Shown: positions 24,786-33,745, counted from the stretch's first letter. The stretch is 42,193 nt of DNA from Brevibacillus centrosporus (GCF_003710815.1 NZ_RHHP01000059.1:1-42193); one strand, 5' to 3'. The notes: generated from the sequence alone by a model not told the origin. Made by a program: numbers and translations.

Positions 24786-25364
24786 CTAATGTTTCAATTC
24801 TTCCACGGAAACTACGGGAAACGAGTGACCTGGGAGTAGGGGAAGAAAGGGGCTTTCGTCTACAAAGGCAATTACGACATGGGATGGACCCACCATCGTT
24901 TTTGGCGCAAGACGCAATTCCTCTCCCTCTTCCGTCACCACAGTGATATGCAGTCTCCCCCCTTCTGGCCGACTCGCTCCAGGTACGAGACGGTCCTGCG
25001 AGAGAGATTTTCCGTTATAGCGCAAGTAAATATCCAGATCCTGCCGCCATGCCCGAAAATCGATGTTATAGCGTGTAAAGACGAGGGAATCTGTCGTTAC
25101 ACTGTTGTTCGCAGGCACAAATGTCTGCAGCTCACGATGGTATCCACCATTTTGGTTCATTCTTTCCTCAAACCGATCCATCGCCTCATCCTCCAAAAGG
25201 TCGATCACTCCCTCTGTCTTCAAGACCGGATCCACGGCAAACGTCGCATGATGGTTGGCCAGCTCCAGCAGCATCTTTACTTCTGTTTTTTTCTGCATCG
25301 CCAAGTCAGCATCTACAACAAACAGCCCTACTAGCAGAAAGAAGAGAATAGACGAAATGGACAA
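24786..25364 (-). CDS. TadE/TadF-like membrane-anchored protein, last gene of module 2
   Basis: The product (192 aa) has one N-terminal membrane helix (about residues 4-20) followed by LELANHHATFAVD, a pattern seen in TadE/TadF-type pseudopilin-like proteins. The rest is extracytoplasmic and beta-rich. It lacks a prepilin peptidase G|xxxxE site. The start is uncertain: the only in-frame candidate is TTG 25364, while the good AAGGAGG site lies 23 bases upstream. It follows a TadE-like gene and ends the second Tad-like cluster. Confidence 0.7.
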   Translation of the reverse strand: MSISSILFFLLVGLFVVDADLAMQKKTEVKMLLELANHHATFAVDPVLKTEGVIDLLEDEAMDRFEERMNQNGGYHRELQTFVPANNSVTTDSLVFTRYNIDFRAWRQDLDIYLRYNGKSLSQDRLVPGASRPEGGRLHITVVTEEGEELRLAPKTMVGPSHVVIAFVDESPFLPLLPGHSFPVVSVEELKH

Positions 25365-25415
25365 GACGTTGATACCCGTACAAAGAACCTCCTTATTCGG
25401 TTTTGATTGATTGGT

Positions 25416-25832
25416 TTATAAATCGTAATCCATGACGTTTACTGTGCCTTGCCGTGTTACCTGCATGCGCTCAGCCGGCAATGGAAACAGCTCGGTTAAT
25501 CGCGGATATGGAGCTTCCAGCCGCAGCTCAAATTCGTCTTCATGACTCCAAACAGTAGGGTCAGCCGAATATGTCCGAGTAATAGTTACGGCAAGGTCAC
25601 TTCCCGAGCGTGACAGCTTCTTTTCGGATAACTCTCTCGAAATGAATGCCTGAACCGCTTGGTGGATAGTCGCATCATCCGTTCCGCCATGATTGCTCAC
25701 ATATTTAGCGGCCGCTGCACTTACCTCCAGAAGCTCATTCTTCGCCTGAACAACCGTATGAACCTGCATAATCCCCAATGGGACAAGCAGCAGCACCATC
25801 ACATTTAAAAGAACTGCAAACAATTGTCCCAT
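25416..25832 (-). CDS. TadE-like pseudopilin-type protein, module 2
   Basis: The product (138 aa) has one N-terminal helix (about 5-25) followed by HTVVQAKNELLEVSAAAAKYV, the helical stalk typical of TadE-like and DUF4320-like proteins, then a beta-rich domain with AVTITRTYS. It is probably a minor pilin-like subunit for the adjacent TadA/B/C-like machine. Its ATG overlaps the stop of the preceding 50-codon gene (TGATG). Confidence 0.75.
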   Translation of the reverse strand: MGQLFAVLLNVMVLLLVPLGIMQVHTVVQAKNELLEVSAAAAKYVSNHGGTDDATIHQAVQAFISRELSEKKLSRSGSDLAVTITRTYSADPTVWSHEDEFELRLEAPYPRLTELFPLPAERMQVTRQGTVNVMDYDL

Positions 25833-25984
25833 CAGCTTGTACCAAACCGGCTCACACTTCCAAGCAGTTCACCGAAAAACGCGGTGCAAGCATCCATCAA
25901 ATTGTCTGGTCCCGTAAGCAGGAGATTGACTGTTAAAGGTAATACCAGTACGAGTAAAACCAATGTGGCAATCAGCTTGTTCAA
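25832..25984 (-). CDS. short hydrophobic protein (50 aa), module 2
   Basis: A TTG at 25984 preceded by GGGGTGG opens a 50-codon reading frame ending in a TGA that overlaps the next ATG. The product begins MNKLIATLVLLVLVLPLTV, one membrane helix, followed by a short tail with a single cysteine. It starts 3 bases after the previous gene. Tight coupling on both sides supports real translation. I recognise no family; it could be a minor pilin-like or assembly peptide. Confidence 0.6.
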   Translation of the reverse strand: MNKLIATLVLLVLVLPLTVNLLLTGPDNLMDACTAFFGELLGSVSRFGTS

Positions 25985-25987
25985 GAT

Positions 25988-26395
25988 CTACCACCCCGGG
26001 TCAAAATATTCAGAAGGACGGGTGCCTATGAAGGTAAACGTCACCTCTCCCTCTACAAATCGGTTCAGCCATTGTGCGACCTTGGAAGGAGTAACGGTGA
26101 TGGCAAGTGTGACAGCCTCCTGTCGTTCCTTTCGCGCCCGCTGGTTCTCCGCACGAGGGCCACTGCCCGCGAAGACGTCACCTGACACATCCCACCCCAG
26201 CTCCGCCATCTCTTGCGAGTAATACTCGGCCAACGCAGGGTCCAGATACCCAATATCCTGCATGTCATCCAGCATATCGGCATAGATGCTGCGGGCAATC
26301 GCCCTCTCCATCGCATACATGTGGTAGGCCCCCAGAGCTGACAGAATGGCAAGCATGACTGCCAGGCTGATTATAAATACTTTCAATTTGACCAT
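25988..26395 (-). CDS. hypothetical membrane-anchored protein (135 aa), module 2
   Basis: The product has an N-terminal membrane helix (about residues 5-23) and an extracytoplasmic, acidic domain of ~110 residues with AWL-type helices and a beta-rich end (EGEVTFTFIGTRP). This architecture resembles minor subunits of pilus-like systems, but I recognise no family. It sits in the run of short genes between tadC-like and tadE-like genes. Confidence 0.65.
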   Translation of the reverse strand: MVKLKVFIISLAVMLAILSALGAYHMYAMERAIARSIYADMLDDMQDIGYLDPALAEYYSQEMAELGWDVSGDVFAGSGPRAENQRARKERQEAVTLAITVTPSKVAQWLNRFVEGEVTFTFIGTRPSEYFDPGW

Positions 26396-26419
26396 TGTCC
26401 TCGCTTGCTCCGCCTTTCT

Positions 26420-26563
26420 TCAATGAAAGATAACCGTAGCCGCTCTGTGTATGCGCACTTCTTGCGTTTGACGCAACTGCTCCTCTGGCTGCAAGCTCCA
26501 TAAGACGGAGCAAAGACTGCCTACCATGATTAAAATGATGAGAAAAACGTGCTGGGCGAGCAT
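26420..26563 (-). CDS. short membrane protein (47 aa), module 2
   Basis: The ATG at 26563 overlaps the TAA of the preceding gene (TAATG), suggesting translational coupling; no independent ribosome binding site is visible. The product starts MLAQHVFLIILIMVGSLC, a single membrane helix, followed by a polar tail of ~27 residues. Not recognised. Confidence 0.5.
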   Translation of the reverse strand: MLAQHVFLIILIMVGSLCSVLWSLQPEEQLRQTQEVRIHRAATVIFH

Positions 26564-26763
26564 TAGTTGGATGTGTAGGACGTTCCGTTTTGCGTCCGGA
26601 AATGGATATTTTCATTTTTCGTATCGTAATTGAGGGAACCGATTGAGTTATTGATGCTCTCAGCGGATTCATTTGCCGCTGGGCTCAGTTCATTGCCGTA
26701 TGAGCTTACGCCAATCCCAAGTACCATTACGCAGGCTAAAAAGATGAAGAACATTTTTGACAT
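26563..26763 (-). CDS. short exported or membrane protein (66 aa), module 2
   Basis: I start at ATG 26763, eight bases after AAAGGAGAG; a longer reading from 26847 has no such site. One hydrophobic helix (MSKMFFIFLACVMVLGIGVSS) is followed by an Asn/Ser-rich polar tail. The helix resembles that of the preceding 48-aa protein (CxVxLGIxVSS), so the two are probably paralogues. There is no Gly-xxxx-Glu pilin cleavage site. It could be a processed structural peptide of module 2. Confidence 0.65.
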   Translation of the reverse strand: MSKMFFIFLACVMVLGIGVSSYGNELSPAANESAESINNSIGSLNYDTKNENIHFRTQNGTSYTSN

Positions 26764-26843
26764 GTAGGACACTCTCCTTTGATTTTTTAGTTGAGGAATT
26801 GATGCGCTGACCCTTCTATTTATGTGGATCAAACTGGGAGACA

Positions 26844-26990
26844 TCAAGGAATTGCCTGATCAATCCAGCTGACTGCGCGATCTCGCAATCCACCATCTTT
26901 GACGATCGACTCATTTATTTCGGAGAGACTCGAAACGATGATACCCAGGGTGAATACAATACACATCATGATGGACAGCAGCTTTGTCAT
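26844..26990 (-). CDS. short membrane protein (48 aa), module 2
   Basis: The ATG at 26990 follows GGGGGAG, 13 bases after the tadC-like stop. The product begins MTKLLSIMMCIVFTLGIIVS, a single helix, with a charged 25-residue tail. It occupies the position after tadC where the Flp pilin lies in module 1, but has no prepilin leader or Glu+5. It resembles the next gene's product in its helix. Confidence 0.6.
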   Translation of the reverse strand: MTKLLSIMMCIVFTLGIIVSSLSEINESIVKDGGLRDRAVSWIDQAIP

Positions 26991-27003
26991 GAGGCTCCCC
27001 CAC

Positions 27004-27843
27004 TCAGGTTAAATATTTGTCCAATATTTCTGTAAGCAGCTTGTACCAAGGAAACATAGCAACCAACAGCCCCATGTAAAACGCTGGATAGACGATGATG
27101 CTGTAGCCGATTCCCAATGACTTGATTTTTTTCCGATGGCGAAACATTCGGCGGTGATCGACTGCCCATTCCATGCGCTGCATGGTCACGCTGATTTGCC
27201 CTTCCGTCAATTTTTCTACTGTCCGCATACTAGATACGAGAATGATGCCGTCGTCCACGCCCATTTTTCTTTTGAAGCTTTCCAGTGCTTCGTCCGGATC
27301 CTTATTCCACTCGGAGAGCGTTGGGAGGTACTCTTTTAATTTTCTGGTTGGTCGTGCAGCTTTGACCATTGCACTATAAATGGGGACCTGATTTTCCAAC
27401 AAAGTGACATAGCGATTAATAAATCGTGCGATATCCGTGCTAAGCATATCCTCTCTATGCCCGGCCCACATTTTTAAGCCTATGTACGGCAGCATGAAAC
27501 TCCCGGCAGAAGCCAAACACATTGACAACACGGGGAATGATTCAAACCCGCTCACGACCGCCCACAACACAACTAGAAAACAGACAGAGCTTCCACTGAC
27601 CAGCTGGAAAAAGACCCATTCTGCTTTTCCCCAGCCAAACGGTCTCCCCGCACGATCCAATAGCTGTTGCCACCCCTCATCCTCTTCTGATTGCAGTGTC
27701 TGCTCCCATTTCCTCCACCAAATATTCGAAACAAAGAGCTTGGGGCGTTGCATGCTGAATAGATACTTCCCTATTAATAGAAAGGCCGTAAAGACGAACA
27801 GCGAGCCCAGACCCAAATAGGTGTACATCACTACGATCGGCAT
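27004..27843 (-). CDS. TadC-like type II secretion F-domain protein, module 2
   Basis: The product (279 aa) is a polytopic inner-membrane platform protein. Hydrophobic segments lie near residues 5-28, ~85-125 and at the C terminus, with a cytoplasmic T2SSF-type domain in between. I start at ATG 27843, seven bases after AGGAGGT and overlapping the TadB-like stop (TGATG). With the TadB-like protein it likely forms the rotor driven by the ATPase encoded upstream. Confidence 0.8.
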   Translation of the reverse strand: MPIVVMYTYLGLGSLFVFTAFLLIGKYLFSMQRPKLFVSNIWWRKWEQTLQSEEDEGWQQLLDRAGRPFGWGKAEWVFFQLVSGSSVCFLVVLWAVVSGFESFPVLSMCLASAGSFMLPYIGLKMWAGHREDMLSTDIARFINRYVTLLENQVPIYSAMVKAARPTRKLKEYLPTLSEWNKDPDEALESFKRKMGVDDGIILVSSMRTVEKLTEGQISVTMQRMEWAVDHRRMFRHRKKIKSLGIGYSIIVYPAFYMGLLVAMFPWYKLLTEILDKYLT

Positions 27844-28742
27844 CAGCGATACCTCCTTCCCCAGATGAAAGCCAGCACGATTGAAAATGCCCATACCGTA
27901 ACGCCAAGTGCCAATATTGCTTGCCCGTCAGGTGTGTAAAAATAGAGACGATAAGAGTCCTTCAACAAGCTCTGGTTGTATGGAATCAGACAAATGCAGA
28001 TGGCAATGACAATCAGCAGGCTGATCCATATTGAATGGATTTCACTGTCTCGTTCTTCCTTCTCGTCCTGCTGTACAAACATCTCGTTGGTAAGTCGATT
28101 GAGAGGAGCTTGAATATCTTCTGTCTCTCCTTCCAGGCCGCTTGTGACATACATGGCAAAATCAAACGCCCAAGGGTGATCCAATCTCTCTGCAAATTGT
28201 TCCACTGCGGCCACCGGGTCACCCCCATCTGCCAGGCTGTTGTTGACCAGCAGCAAGTCCGGCAGCAGCTCCTTTGGACATTCATCAATAATCTCGCGGA
28301 AGGTTAAAACGATATTTTTGCGACTGTTATAGTAACGGGAGAACAACTCTACGAAACGACAGAATGAGCTGATCTTTTTGTTGATGCGCACCGTATAGCG
28401 AGCGTACAGCAATAAGGTTGGCAGCATAAGCAGGAGTAAAAACAAGGAAAGAGATACGATTACATTTCCAATCAGGACCCCCGATACGAAGCCTGATACT
28501 GCTCCTATCAGTGAAACCAGTAAATGAGCTTCAGGATTTCCGCCAGCCATTTGGCACCATCTGTCGTAACGGGTGTATAGCCTTCGCCGTAATGCATCTT
28601 TCAGAAACCTTTCTCGCCACACCTCAATGGTTCGGGGAAAAAACACCTTCGGAGCAGACCATCCTTTGTACAGGTAGAGACCCATGAACAAAAAGCCGCT
28701 AAAAATGCATAGGAGCATGGGGACCAGTAATACGTATTTCAT
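27843..28742 (-). CDS. TadB-like type II secretion F-domain protein, module 2
   Basis: The product (299 aa) has membrane helices near the N terminus, around residues 75-115 and at the C terminus, and a helical cytoplasmic domain between. This is the TadB/TadC pattern. It overlaps the ATPase gene by 4 bases. It is only distantly similar to the module 1 TadB by eye. Confidence 0.78.
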   Translation of the reverse strand: MKYVLLVPMLLCIFSGFLFMGLYLYKGWSAPKVFFPRTIEVWRERFLKDALRRRLYTRYDRWCQMAGGNPEAHLLVSLIGAVSGFVSGVLIGNVIVSLSLFLLLLMLPTLLLYARYTVRINKKISSFCRFVELFSRYYNSRKNIVLTFREIIDECPKELLPDLLLVNNSLADGGDPVAAVEQFAERLDHPWAFDFAMYVTSGLEGETEDIQAPLNRLTNEMFVQQDEKEERDSEIHSIWISLLIVIAICICLIPYNQSLLKDSYRLYFYTPDGQAILALGVTVWAFSIVLAFIWGRRYR

Positions 28743-30088
28743 AGCTGCCTACCTATGTCAGTTAACCGCAGATCCTTTAATACATTCATGTCTGCTTTCC
28801 CAACGTGACACATGTATTCGACCAAGTGTGGTGCTATTTGTTTCCCTGTCCATTCGTACTCTCCCGTCTGCATATTTCGCCAGACAAGCGGGATGGATTC
28901 CAATCGATTAAACGTTTCATCCCACTCAGTGACGTGGACGGCGTCAATGAACCGATGCCCACTATTCCGGTAGGTAAGAGAATTGACAAAATTAACTGCC
29001 CTGCTTATCCGCTCCTGAGTAAGCTCGATGCTTCGACCTCCGTACTGATAAACCAGATCGGTCAAATCCTGCAATGCTTTATGAGGGAATCTTTCATGCA
29101 TAGCCCCGATCGTAGCATCCGTTCCTCTCACTCCTGCATTTATGAAGTGATAGGCTTCGATAGGCTCCCTGATCTCACCAATAAGGATTGTATTAGCTGT
29201 CGACCGGTACATGTCTTTGAAGCAGTGTGACAGCTCGATCCCAATTTCCTCTACGTTTTGCAGTTCAATGACTTCACCAGGCCAGACATCCCCGAATCTC
29301 ATCTCATGCTCACTCTCGAATATCGTCACGTATTCCGTATTTGGATCCTTTAGCTTCAACATACACAGCATCAAGGTTGTCTTTCCAGCAGCCATCGGAC
29401 CGATCACCAGCACATTCCCCCGTCCGTACACCTGTTGTTCAATCAACATCTGCACTTTCTCATCGAAGGTAGGCTGTGGCTGCGCCCGTAGACTGCCTAG
29501 TGAAAAGGTCGGTGTTGTAAACCTCCTAACCAGAATCGTGGGCACGCGAGAATAGGGAAAAGTAAACATCGTGAGCCTAGCCTTGATAGAATCCAGGTAC
29601 CCGCTCAGCCGAGGCTTTTTCTCATTAAAGGACAGACCAGCTGTGTTGGTTAGCTTTTGCTGAAGTGTCTCTACCTCTCTCCAAGAAGGAATGTAGGCAA
29701 TAGATTTTTTCACTCCGTGCTCGATGTACGCTACTTTTCGGTTCGCAGAAATACGAACCTCCTCTACCCACGGAGATAAATGAAGGACAGCATCGAGAAT
29801 TCCCCATCCATAAGTGGCGAAAGCAAGTCCCTCATATCCATTGACGTGAGGCAGGATTTCTTCTGTAACGGGTCGCTTCATCACTTCCTCAAAGAAATGC
29901 TGCAGTCGCAAAATAATATGATTGTGGCTATCCCGATTTCCTTGCTCTGCGGAAGATAATATTTTTTGCATTTCCAGCTTTTCTTCTCGGGTGTTTCCAA
30001 AATGATTCAGGTAGTCCCTGGAGGCCTGTTTCAGGTCTTCCACATCTCGTAAGCGGCTGGCTGTCCAGGTTTGCTCAGTTGCTCGCAT
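28739..30088 (-). CDS. TadA/CpaF-like secretion ATPase, module 2
   Basis: The product (449 aa) is a VirB11/TadA-type ATPase that powers subunit assembly. Walker A is GPMAAGKT (residues 230-237), unlike the GGTGSGKT of the module 1 ATPase but keeping the lysine. The Asp-box-like FESEHEM, Walker B-like TILIGEIREPIEAYH and a His-box (IGAMHER) follow. It should be active. It is shorter and clearly diverged from CpaF at 38446-39930. Confidence 0.85.
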   Translation of the reverse strand: MRATEQTWTASRLRDVEDLKQASRDYLNHFGNTREEKLEMQKILSSAEQGNRDSHNHIILRLQHFFEEVMKRPVTEEILPHVNGYEGLAFATYGWGILDAVLHLSPWVEEVRISANRKVAYIEHGVKKSIAYIPSWREVETLQQKLTNTAGLSFNEKKPRLSGYLDSIKARLTMFTFPYSRVPTILVRRFTTPTFSLGSLRAQPQPTFDEKVQMLIEQQVYGRGNVLVIGPMAAGKTTLMLCMLKLKDPNTEYVTIFESEHEMRFGDVWPGEVIELQNVEEIGIELSHCFKDMYRSTANTILIGEIREPIEAYHFINAGVRGTDATIGAMHERFPHKALQDLTDLVYQYGGRSIELTQERISRAVNFVNSLTYRNSGHRFIDAVHVTEWDETFNRLESIPLVWRNMQTGEYEWTGKQIAPHLVEYMCHVGKADMNVLKDLRLTDIGRQL

Positions 30089-31206
30089 CAGCTCAACACC
30101 GCACTTTTCTCGTAATATTCCGCTTCTGCTATCTGCTTGAGACTAAGCATATACGGCTTCGGCGGAAAGAACTCTTCAACAAGCACACTGCTACTGCGAT
30201 GGGATTGCATCAAACGGCCTTCTGAAATGCGCGGAACAACGCCATAGACGGAAATGTCTTCCCCGATTCGAAACGGCTCCCCTTTATCCATATGACTGAG
30301 CAGCACTTCGCAAGTGACTCCTCTCTGGCTCCATACTCGAATCCACTCTCTCGCATTCTCGATGCTGAATGGGTCTGCCCGAACAAACAGCAGGTTGCGG
30401 TCAGCTGAATACAGCATGTGCTGCAATGCCTCAGATTCCGGGAAGCAGTATCCCCAATCGACATAAACAAAGTCAAATTGATCGCGGAATGCAGCCATCA
30501 TATTGGCGATTTCAGAGCTTCTCCACTTGTTTGCTGCGTGTGCATAATACAGGTTTGGCACATGAACACTTTGCTTGCATACTTTTCTCCAATTCCGTTT
30601 TTTAGCGGTGCTCATATCCAAAAAATCAGGTCGAAAGAGTGCCAATTGATGCTTTTGCAGCTTAAAGAAGCGCGTCAGATCTGGTTTAGCTTCGTTCATA
30701 TCCAGAACAGCAATTCGTTTCTCAGGATTCTGTCTAGCCAATACCAGCGGATAGTTAATGCAGAAGGTGGTGATTCCTGAAGATCCGTAGCTCATCAGGG
30801 AATAGACGACTCCCTTGCCCTCCCCTGCTCGAGTCGGCTGGATCCCCTTCACGAAACCGAGGATGTGGCTGATTTGATCCCGTATCTCTTCCTGCGATAA
30901 TTTAGCGGATAGGGCATACACACCTGTTAAGCCTATTTCTTCTGTTACCCTTCCAATCAGGGCCTCATCACGATAAAGTGGGACAACAATCAAAGGTGTT
31001 CCTTCTGGAAGAGCTTCCTTCGCACGTGGGAGCCATTCCCAAACGGGCGAAGAAAACATCTCCGAAAACAGGACAGCTGCATCCGGCTGATATAGCTGCA
31101 CGTAACGAAAAAACTCTACAGGAGTCTCCGCAACGAGCACTTCACTAGTCTCAGGCATATAAGTTTTAGCCAACGACTTCATGGGGTAACAAACGATAAT
31201 TTTCAT
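30088..31206 (-). CDS. TadZ/CpaE-like protein with degenerate P-loop, module 2
   Basis: The product (372 aa) has an N-terminal receiver-like alpha/beta domain (~1-115) and a MinD/ParA-type domain from about residue 130. The deviant Walker A, normally KGGxGKTT, reads Y140-GSSGITT here, so both the signature lysine and the P-loop lysine are replaced. LDMNEAKPDL and FVYVDWGY mark the other nucleotide-site strands. It is probably a localisation factor that no longer hydrolyses ATP. It overlaps the flanking genes by a few bases. Confidence 0.8.
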   Translation of the reverse strand: MKIIVCYPMKSLAKTYMPETSEVLVAETPVEFFRYVQLYQPDAAVLFSEMFSSPVWEWLPRAKEALPEGTPLIVVPLYRDEALIGRVTEEIGLTGVYALSAKLSQEEIRDQISHILGFVKGIQPTRAGEGKGVVYSLMSYGSSGITTFCINYPLVLARQNPEKRIAVLDMNEAKPDLTRFFKLQKHQLALFRPDFLDMSTAKKRNWRKVCKQSVHVPNLYYAHAANKWRSSEIANMMAAFRDQFDFVYVDWGYCFPESEALQHMLYSADRNLLFVRADPFSIENAREWIRVWSQRGVTCEVLLSHMDKGEPFRIGEDISVYGVVPRISEGRLMQSHRSSSVLVEEFFPPKPYMLSLKQIAEAEYYEKSAVLS

Positions 31207-31991
31207 GAAGCTTGCTCCTTTGTCACCATGATATGTCCTACTTGAAGCATTCCATATGACATGGCTTCCGAGAGTATGATGTACTGTTGATCCGTTAGAT
31301 TGAATCCAACAAAGGCCGGTAATGCAGTAGGCTGCACGCGGTAGTCCCGATACCGCTTTTCTCCGTTTTGCAGCGGCTTTTCCCGTGAGCCGTTAAACAC
31401 CGCATCCATATGATCTGGCGAGGGAAGCCCACTTGGTTTCAGCGTGTAGATTTCGATCCCGTTGCTGTCCCTCACGCTAGCAAGTTGACTTTCAAACAAC
31501 AACTCTGCTGTATCGTTCGTTTGACGAAACTGAGCTGGTTCAGGCATCCCCTGCAATTCAGTAAGGGGCTTGTACTTGACCCAAATCTTCACATGATCAC
31601 CCTTGCGCAGCTCAGTTAACGGTTCGATAGCCGTCAAAGGAAATTCGTATCTCGCCTGACCTTTGTCCGGGAGCAGCTGAGTTTCCGTCAGCTTGCTCAT
31701 AAGCAGCTGCTCTCCCTCAAAGATGCTCTGGACACTTCTTTTTCCGAGTACACTCTCAATATCTCGAGCAGAATCTGGCAGGATCTCATCTATTTCTTCT
31801 GAAACAAGCACGACATCTTCCCGAGTAATAGGTTCAAACGGAGAAATTTCCTTCCCTTGTGCCACCTTGACGACTGGGGCAAATAATCGCTCGGCAGCCA
31901 TCGCATCAATGTATTTCGTAGCTGCGTAAAAAGAGGAGCCTGCCAATAGAAAGGAAATCAGACATATCAGAAACAGGGTTTGCTTTTTCAT
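31203..31991 (-). CDS. CpaB/RcpC-like SAF-domain protein, module 2
   Basis: The product (262 aa) begins MKKQTLFLICLISFLLAG, a membrane anchor, then a beta-clip/SAF-like region with EPITREDVV and VLGKRSVQSIFEGEQLL, and later KGDHVKIWV. This is the CpaB/RcpC layout; in Gram-positive bacteria it presumably acts at the outer membrane face. I start at ATG 31991 after AAGGAAGG, overlapping the previous stop by 4 bases. Confidence 0.8.
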   Translation of the reverse strand: MKKQTLFLICLISFLLAGSSFYAATKYIDAMAAERLFAPVVKVAQGKEISPFEPITREDVVLVSEEIDEILPDSARDIESVLGKRSVQSIFEGEQLLMSKLTETQLLPDKGQARYEFPLTAIEPLTELRKGDHVKIWVKYKPLTELQGMPEPAQFRQTNDTAELLFESQLASVRDSNGIEIYTLKPSGLPSPDHMDAVFNGSREKPLQNGEKRYRDYRVQPTALPAFVGFNLTDQQYIILSEAMSYGMLQVGHIMVTKEQAS

Positions 31992-32869
31992 AGGACCCTT
32001 CCTTTGTACGTGTGGATCAAGGGAGAAAACGCATGCTCTTCTTCTGGAAATTGTTCTAGCAGCAAAGATGCCTTCACATGTGCATCTCCCACTTTTTCGC
32101 CATTCATGAGTGGAAGTACATACTCTACCTCTACTGGACCACTTTCCTGATCCCAAAGGGACAAGGTTCCACTAATTCTTTTCATGACACTGGTCCGAGA
32201 AAGCTGCTGGTTCCATTTGTTTGCGATCAGCTTGATTTTTCTTTTTTCGGTCATCCACCATGAAGGTGCCGGCTCAACCAGAAACAATCGGGTAAGGCGG
32301 GCAAGATCAGTATCAAACACGACCCAGATCTCATCGACCAGTTCAAATATTTGTTGGGCCGCTTTTTCTTTCCAATGGGAGGAAACATCAATCATAACAA
32401 CGGGACTGTCCTTGCACGTCCGTAGCAACCAATGAGCTGCGTCTATTGGGGGAGTCATTTTTTTCTGGAAAGGAGGTTCGATCTGGATGCGTAGAAAATC
32501 GTTCTGTATGAGGAGCATGGGTGCGGATGTATATGGGTTTGCCTTTCGGTTTAACCTGCGTTCATAATCGAGTGCAAAATAGAAGTAAGAGATGGTGCTG
32601 GGCAACTCACTGAATGTGACCGGAATTCTATTTCCCGCCCAGATATATGCGACATTGGAGGAGAGGAAGCTCGCCCCTGCCTGAGCATATAAACTGGTAA
32701 CTGCGATGCATCGGCGACTCAATACGCTCTGATGATCTTCGCCTGTTTGGGGGGAGGAAAGCTTGTCCTTTAATGTTCTCCACTGTCTCTCTTCCTCTGG
32801 AGTATGTGAGAGCGCCTGTTGCTCCAGGTCACGAAACCGTGTGACAAAACGATTCATTTGGTGAAACAT
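31988..32869 (-). CDS. degenerate MinD-like protein, module 2
   Basis: The product (293 aa) contains CIAVTSLYAQAGASFLSSN, which aligns with a ParA/MinD deviant Walker A, but the sites of both lysines hold Y61 and A67. VVMIDVSSHW looks like Walker B. No membrane segment is obvious. It has a ~50-residue helical N terminus. I infer a second non-hydrolysing relative of TadZ; this assignment rests on pattern only. It starts after the unrecognised first gene with one base between. Confidence 0.6.
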   Translation of the reverse strand: MFHQMNRFVTRFRDLEQQALSHTPEEERQWRTLKDKLSSPQTGEDHQSVLSRRCIAVTSLYAQAGASFLSSNVAYIWAGNRIPVTFSELPSTISYFYFALDYERRLNRKANPYTSAPMLLIQNDFLRIQIEPPFQKKMTPPIDAAHWLLRTCKDSPVVMIDVSSHWKEKAAQQIFELVDEIWVVFDTDLARLTRLFLVEPAPSWWMTEKRKIKLIANKWNQQLSRTSVMKRISGTLSLWDQESGPVEVEYVLPLMNGEKVGDAHVKASLLLEQFPEEEHAFSPLIHTYKGRVL

Positions 32870-32870
32870 G

Positions 32871-33632
32871 TTATCCTACCTGCGTATCGTCGTCGGACTT
32901 TGTTTTACTGCTTATATAATTTTTAAACTTCACGACCATTTCTCGAATAGTCAGTGATTTACGATGATAGTAGTAGATTTTTCGCAATCTCTCCCGCTCC
33001 TGCGGGGTCATTTCAGGCTTAAACTCGTAAGCCATTTCTATAAGCAAGGCTAGCTCGACGTTATTGGGTCTTCCCCGTCTTGGTGGATTTGCAAATAACT
33101 GCTGCTGCTTTTTATCAAAGGCATTCGGGTATTCAACCAACCACATATCTACCAACGTTTCAATATCTTCATGAGAGCGAATGCCTAGCTTCATCAAATA
33201 TTTAAAGTAGGTCGGCAACGATCGATCCCGCAGCAGGCCATTTTGCCAGCGAGCGATAAAGCCATTTGGAATCGTTAGCAGCTTCGTTACGTCGCGAATG
33301 AGTGCGATCCGGTTTTGTGACTGATATTGCACCACCGCTTCTTTTACAAGGGTAAATAAAATATCGTGGTAGTTCACATCCTCTGCCACGGGGCCATATT
33401 GGACTACAAACCATTCCTCTACTGCCTTGTCAAAATCTCTCCGGCAGTTCGTCAATTGAAGGTAATCCAAATGCTCGTAAAAATCCTCTAAATCGTACTC
33501 CTTCAAGAACTCATCCTGATAGTCTCCAAAGACGTAAACGATAAAAGATTCCTTTAACTCTTCCAAAGATACCAAGCTGAAAGTTTCCTCGTAGCAGCGG
33601 TTGACTAATTCGATTGCACTATTTGCCAACAC
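32871..33632 (-). CDS. unrecognised protein (253 aa), first gene of module 2
   Basis: The product is mostly helical, acidic at the N terminus and basic at the C terminus (RRGRP near residue 190 and a Lys-rich end). A central stretch RDVTKLLTIPNGFIARWQNG looks like a small helix-turn-helix or adaptor segment. No membrane helix is seen. It starts at GTG 33632, eight bases after GGGGGT, directly downstream of a good promoter. It could be a regulator or cytoplasmic adaptor of the secretion module; I do not recognise it. Confidence 0.75.
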   Translation of the reverse strand: MLANSAIELVNRCYEETFSLVSLEELKESFIVYVFGDYQDEFLKEYDLEDFYEHLDYLQLTNCRRDFDKAVEEWFVVQYGPVAEDVNYHDILFTLVKEAVVQYQSQNRIALIRDVTKLLTIPNGFIARWQNGLLRDRSLPTYFKYLMKLGIRSHEDIETLVDMWLVEYPNAFDKKQQQLFANPPRRGRPNNVELALLIEMAYEFKPEMTPQERERLRKIYYYHRKSLTIREMVVKFKNYISSKTKSDDDTQVG

Positions 33633-33677
33633 GACAAAATACCCCCAAATTTTTACATTTTTGTTTTTTTACTAGAC

Positions 33678-33706
33678 ATTTTGCTACATCTTTCGTCACT
33701 CGTCAA
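33678..33706 (-). promoter_or_regulatory. promoter of Tad-like module 2
   Basis: TTGACG (33701-33706) and CAAAAT (33678-33683) are separated by 17 bases on the minus strand, about 45 bases before the first gene of the module. It indicates that module 2 is transcribed on its own. Confidence 0.68.
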
Positions 33707-33745
33707 ATCTTTTTTGTATATATTTTCCTGTTTTCTTATAGAGAT

